DNA from: Lentzea aerocolonigenes
Lineage (GTDB): Bacteria > Actinomycetota > Actinomycetes > Mycobacteriales > Pseudonocardiaceae
Direction: 5' to 3'
Assembly (NCBI RefSeq): GCF_000955955.1
Contig: NZ_JYJG01000459.1
Span: 1 to 6,962 of the forward strand
Length of the DNA stretch: 6,962 nucleotides
A program made the position numbers and the translations under genes. This document shows positions 6,725 through 6,962 of the stretch, piece by piece. The notes under the pieces were generated by a model, which searched no databases, had not been told where the DNA came from, and was given only the letters and a program-made list of their open reading frames with translations. Position 1 is the stretch's first letter, and the number at the start of each line of letters is the position of its first letter.

Positions 6725-6919
6725 ATGGCTCGGATCAGTGTGGACACCGGCAGGTGCATCGGCTCGGCTCAGTGCGTGCTGGCCGCGCCGGACGTGTTCG
6801 ACCAGGACGACGACGGGTTCGTCACCGTGCTCGACGACAACCCGTCCGGTGAGGCGGAGGCGACCGCGCGCACGGCCCGGGGCATCTGCCCGGCGCAGGC
6901 GATCACCGTCCACGACTAG
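6725..6919 (+). CDS. nysM: small [3Fe-4S]-type ferredoxin, NysM/AmphM-like
   Basis: This 64-residue acidic soluble ferredoxin should carry single electrons from a reductase to the P450 encoded immediately upstream. The cluster ligands are Cys11 and Cys17 (CIGSAQC, a CX5C spacing) and Cys55 in GICPAQAI. The position that would be the second cysteine of a CxxCxxC site is Ser14, so three ligands remain. This is the usual arrangement of actinomycete P450-partner ferredoxins with a [3Fe-4S] cluster. The body is rich in Asp and Glu (DQDDDGF), which suits docking to a basic P450 face. The P450-ferredoxin pairing parallels NysN-NysM, AmphN-AmphM, FscP-FscFE and PimG-PimF. No reductase gene is in the window, so a housekeeping one or one elsewhere probably serves it. 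The start at 6725 follows the ribosome binding site spacing. Confidence 0.93.
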   Translation: MARISVDTGRCIGSAQCVLAAPDVFDQDDDGFVTVLDDNPSGEAEATARTARGICPAQAITVHD

Positions 6920-6943
6920 GGCCTGTATCGAAGTCCGGGGTCG

Positions 6944-6962
6944 ATGAGAGTCGCGCCTGAGG
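6944..6962 (+). CDS. possible start of the next rightward gene (partial)
   Basis: An ATG at 6944 opens a frame reading MRVAPE up to the window edge, 24 bases after the ferredoxin stop. CCGGGG lies just upstream, but only three bases from the ATG, which is a poor ribosome binding site. Operon context makes a further rightward gene plausible; in the nystatin cluster another P450 gene, nysL, follows the ferredoxin, as I recall. Six codons are too few to identify anything. A leftward gene ending at 6916 is the alternative. Confidence 0.15.

Noticed and set aside
1..6962. CRISPR array, tRNA or rRNA genes, insertion sequence ends or attachment sites.
   Set aside because: No regularly spaced identical repeats, no cloverleaf-like segment and no transposase with terminal repeats were seen. 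The only repeats found are the short ones in the divergent control region.

Overview
The window is about two-thirds G+C, and its coding frames strongly prefer G or C at third codon positions. Genes are tightly packed. This points to a high-GC actinomycete; the genus cannot be told from the sequence alone. The gene content looks like one flank of a polyene macrolide (nystatin/amphotericin/pimaricin/candicidin class) biosynthetic cluster.

Layout from left to right. Positions 1-129 hold only an unresolved fragment, perhaps the 3' end of a rightward gene. Positions 130-2871 on the minus strand encode a 913-residue LAL-family (large ATP-binding LuxR) regulator. Positions 2872-3082 are a divergent control region rich in repeats and dyads. 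From 3083 to 6919 on the plus strand lies a compact four-gene unit: a NysDI/AmphDI-like glycosyltransferase, a NysDII/AmphDII-like PLP sugar aminotransferase, a NysN/AmphN-like cytochrome P450 and a NysM/AmphM-like small ferredoxin. Gaps inside the unit are 20, 1 and 15 bases, so it is probably a single transcript. The last 43 bases hold no identifiable gene, although a following gene may start at 6944.

In known polyene pathways (family knowledge, not shown directly here), the aminotransferase makes GDP-mycosamine from a GDP-ketodeoxyhexose and the glycosyltransferase attaches it to the macrolactone. The P450, fed electrons by the ferredoxin, oxidises the exocyclic methyl branch (C-16 in amphotericin numbering) to a carboxylate. 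The window therefore encodes the two hallmark late tailorings of an amphoteric polyene: the amino sugar and the carboxyl group. The GDP-mannose 4,6-dehydratase, the polyketide synthases, other P450s, the exporters and the ferredoxin reductase are not in the window. The regulator transcribed away from the cassette resembles the NysR/AmphR/FscR class of pathway activators and may control the shared intergenic region.

No wholly new system is visible. The least explained part is the 211-base divergent intergenic region, which contains an 18-base-period repeat series, a 14-base perfect palindrome and a long-spaced 9-base inverted repeat.
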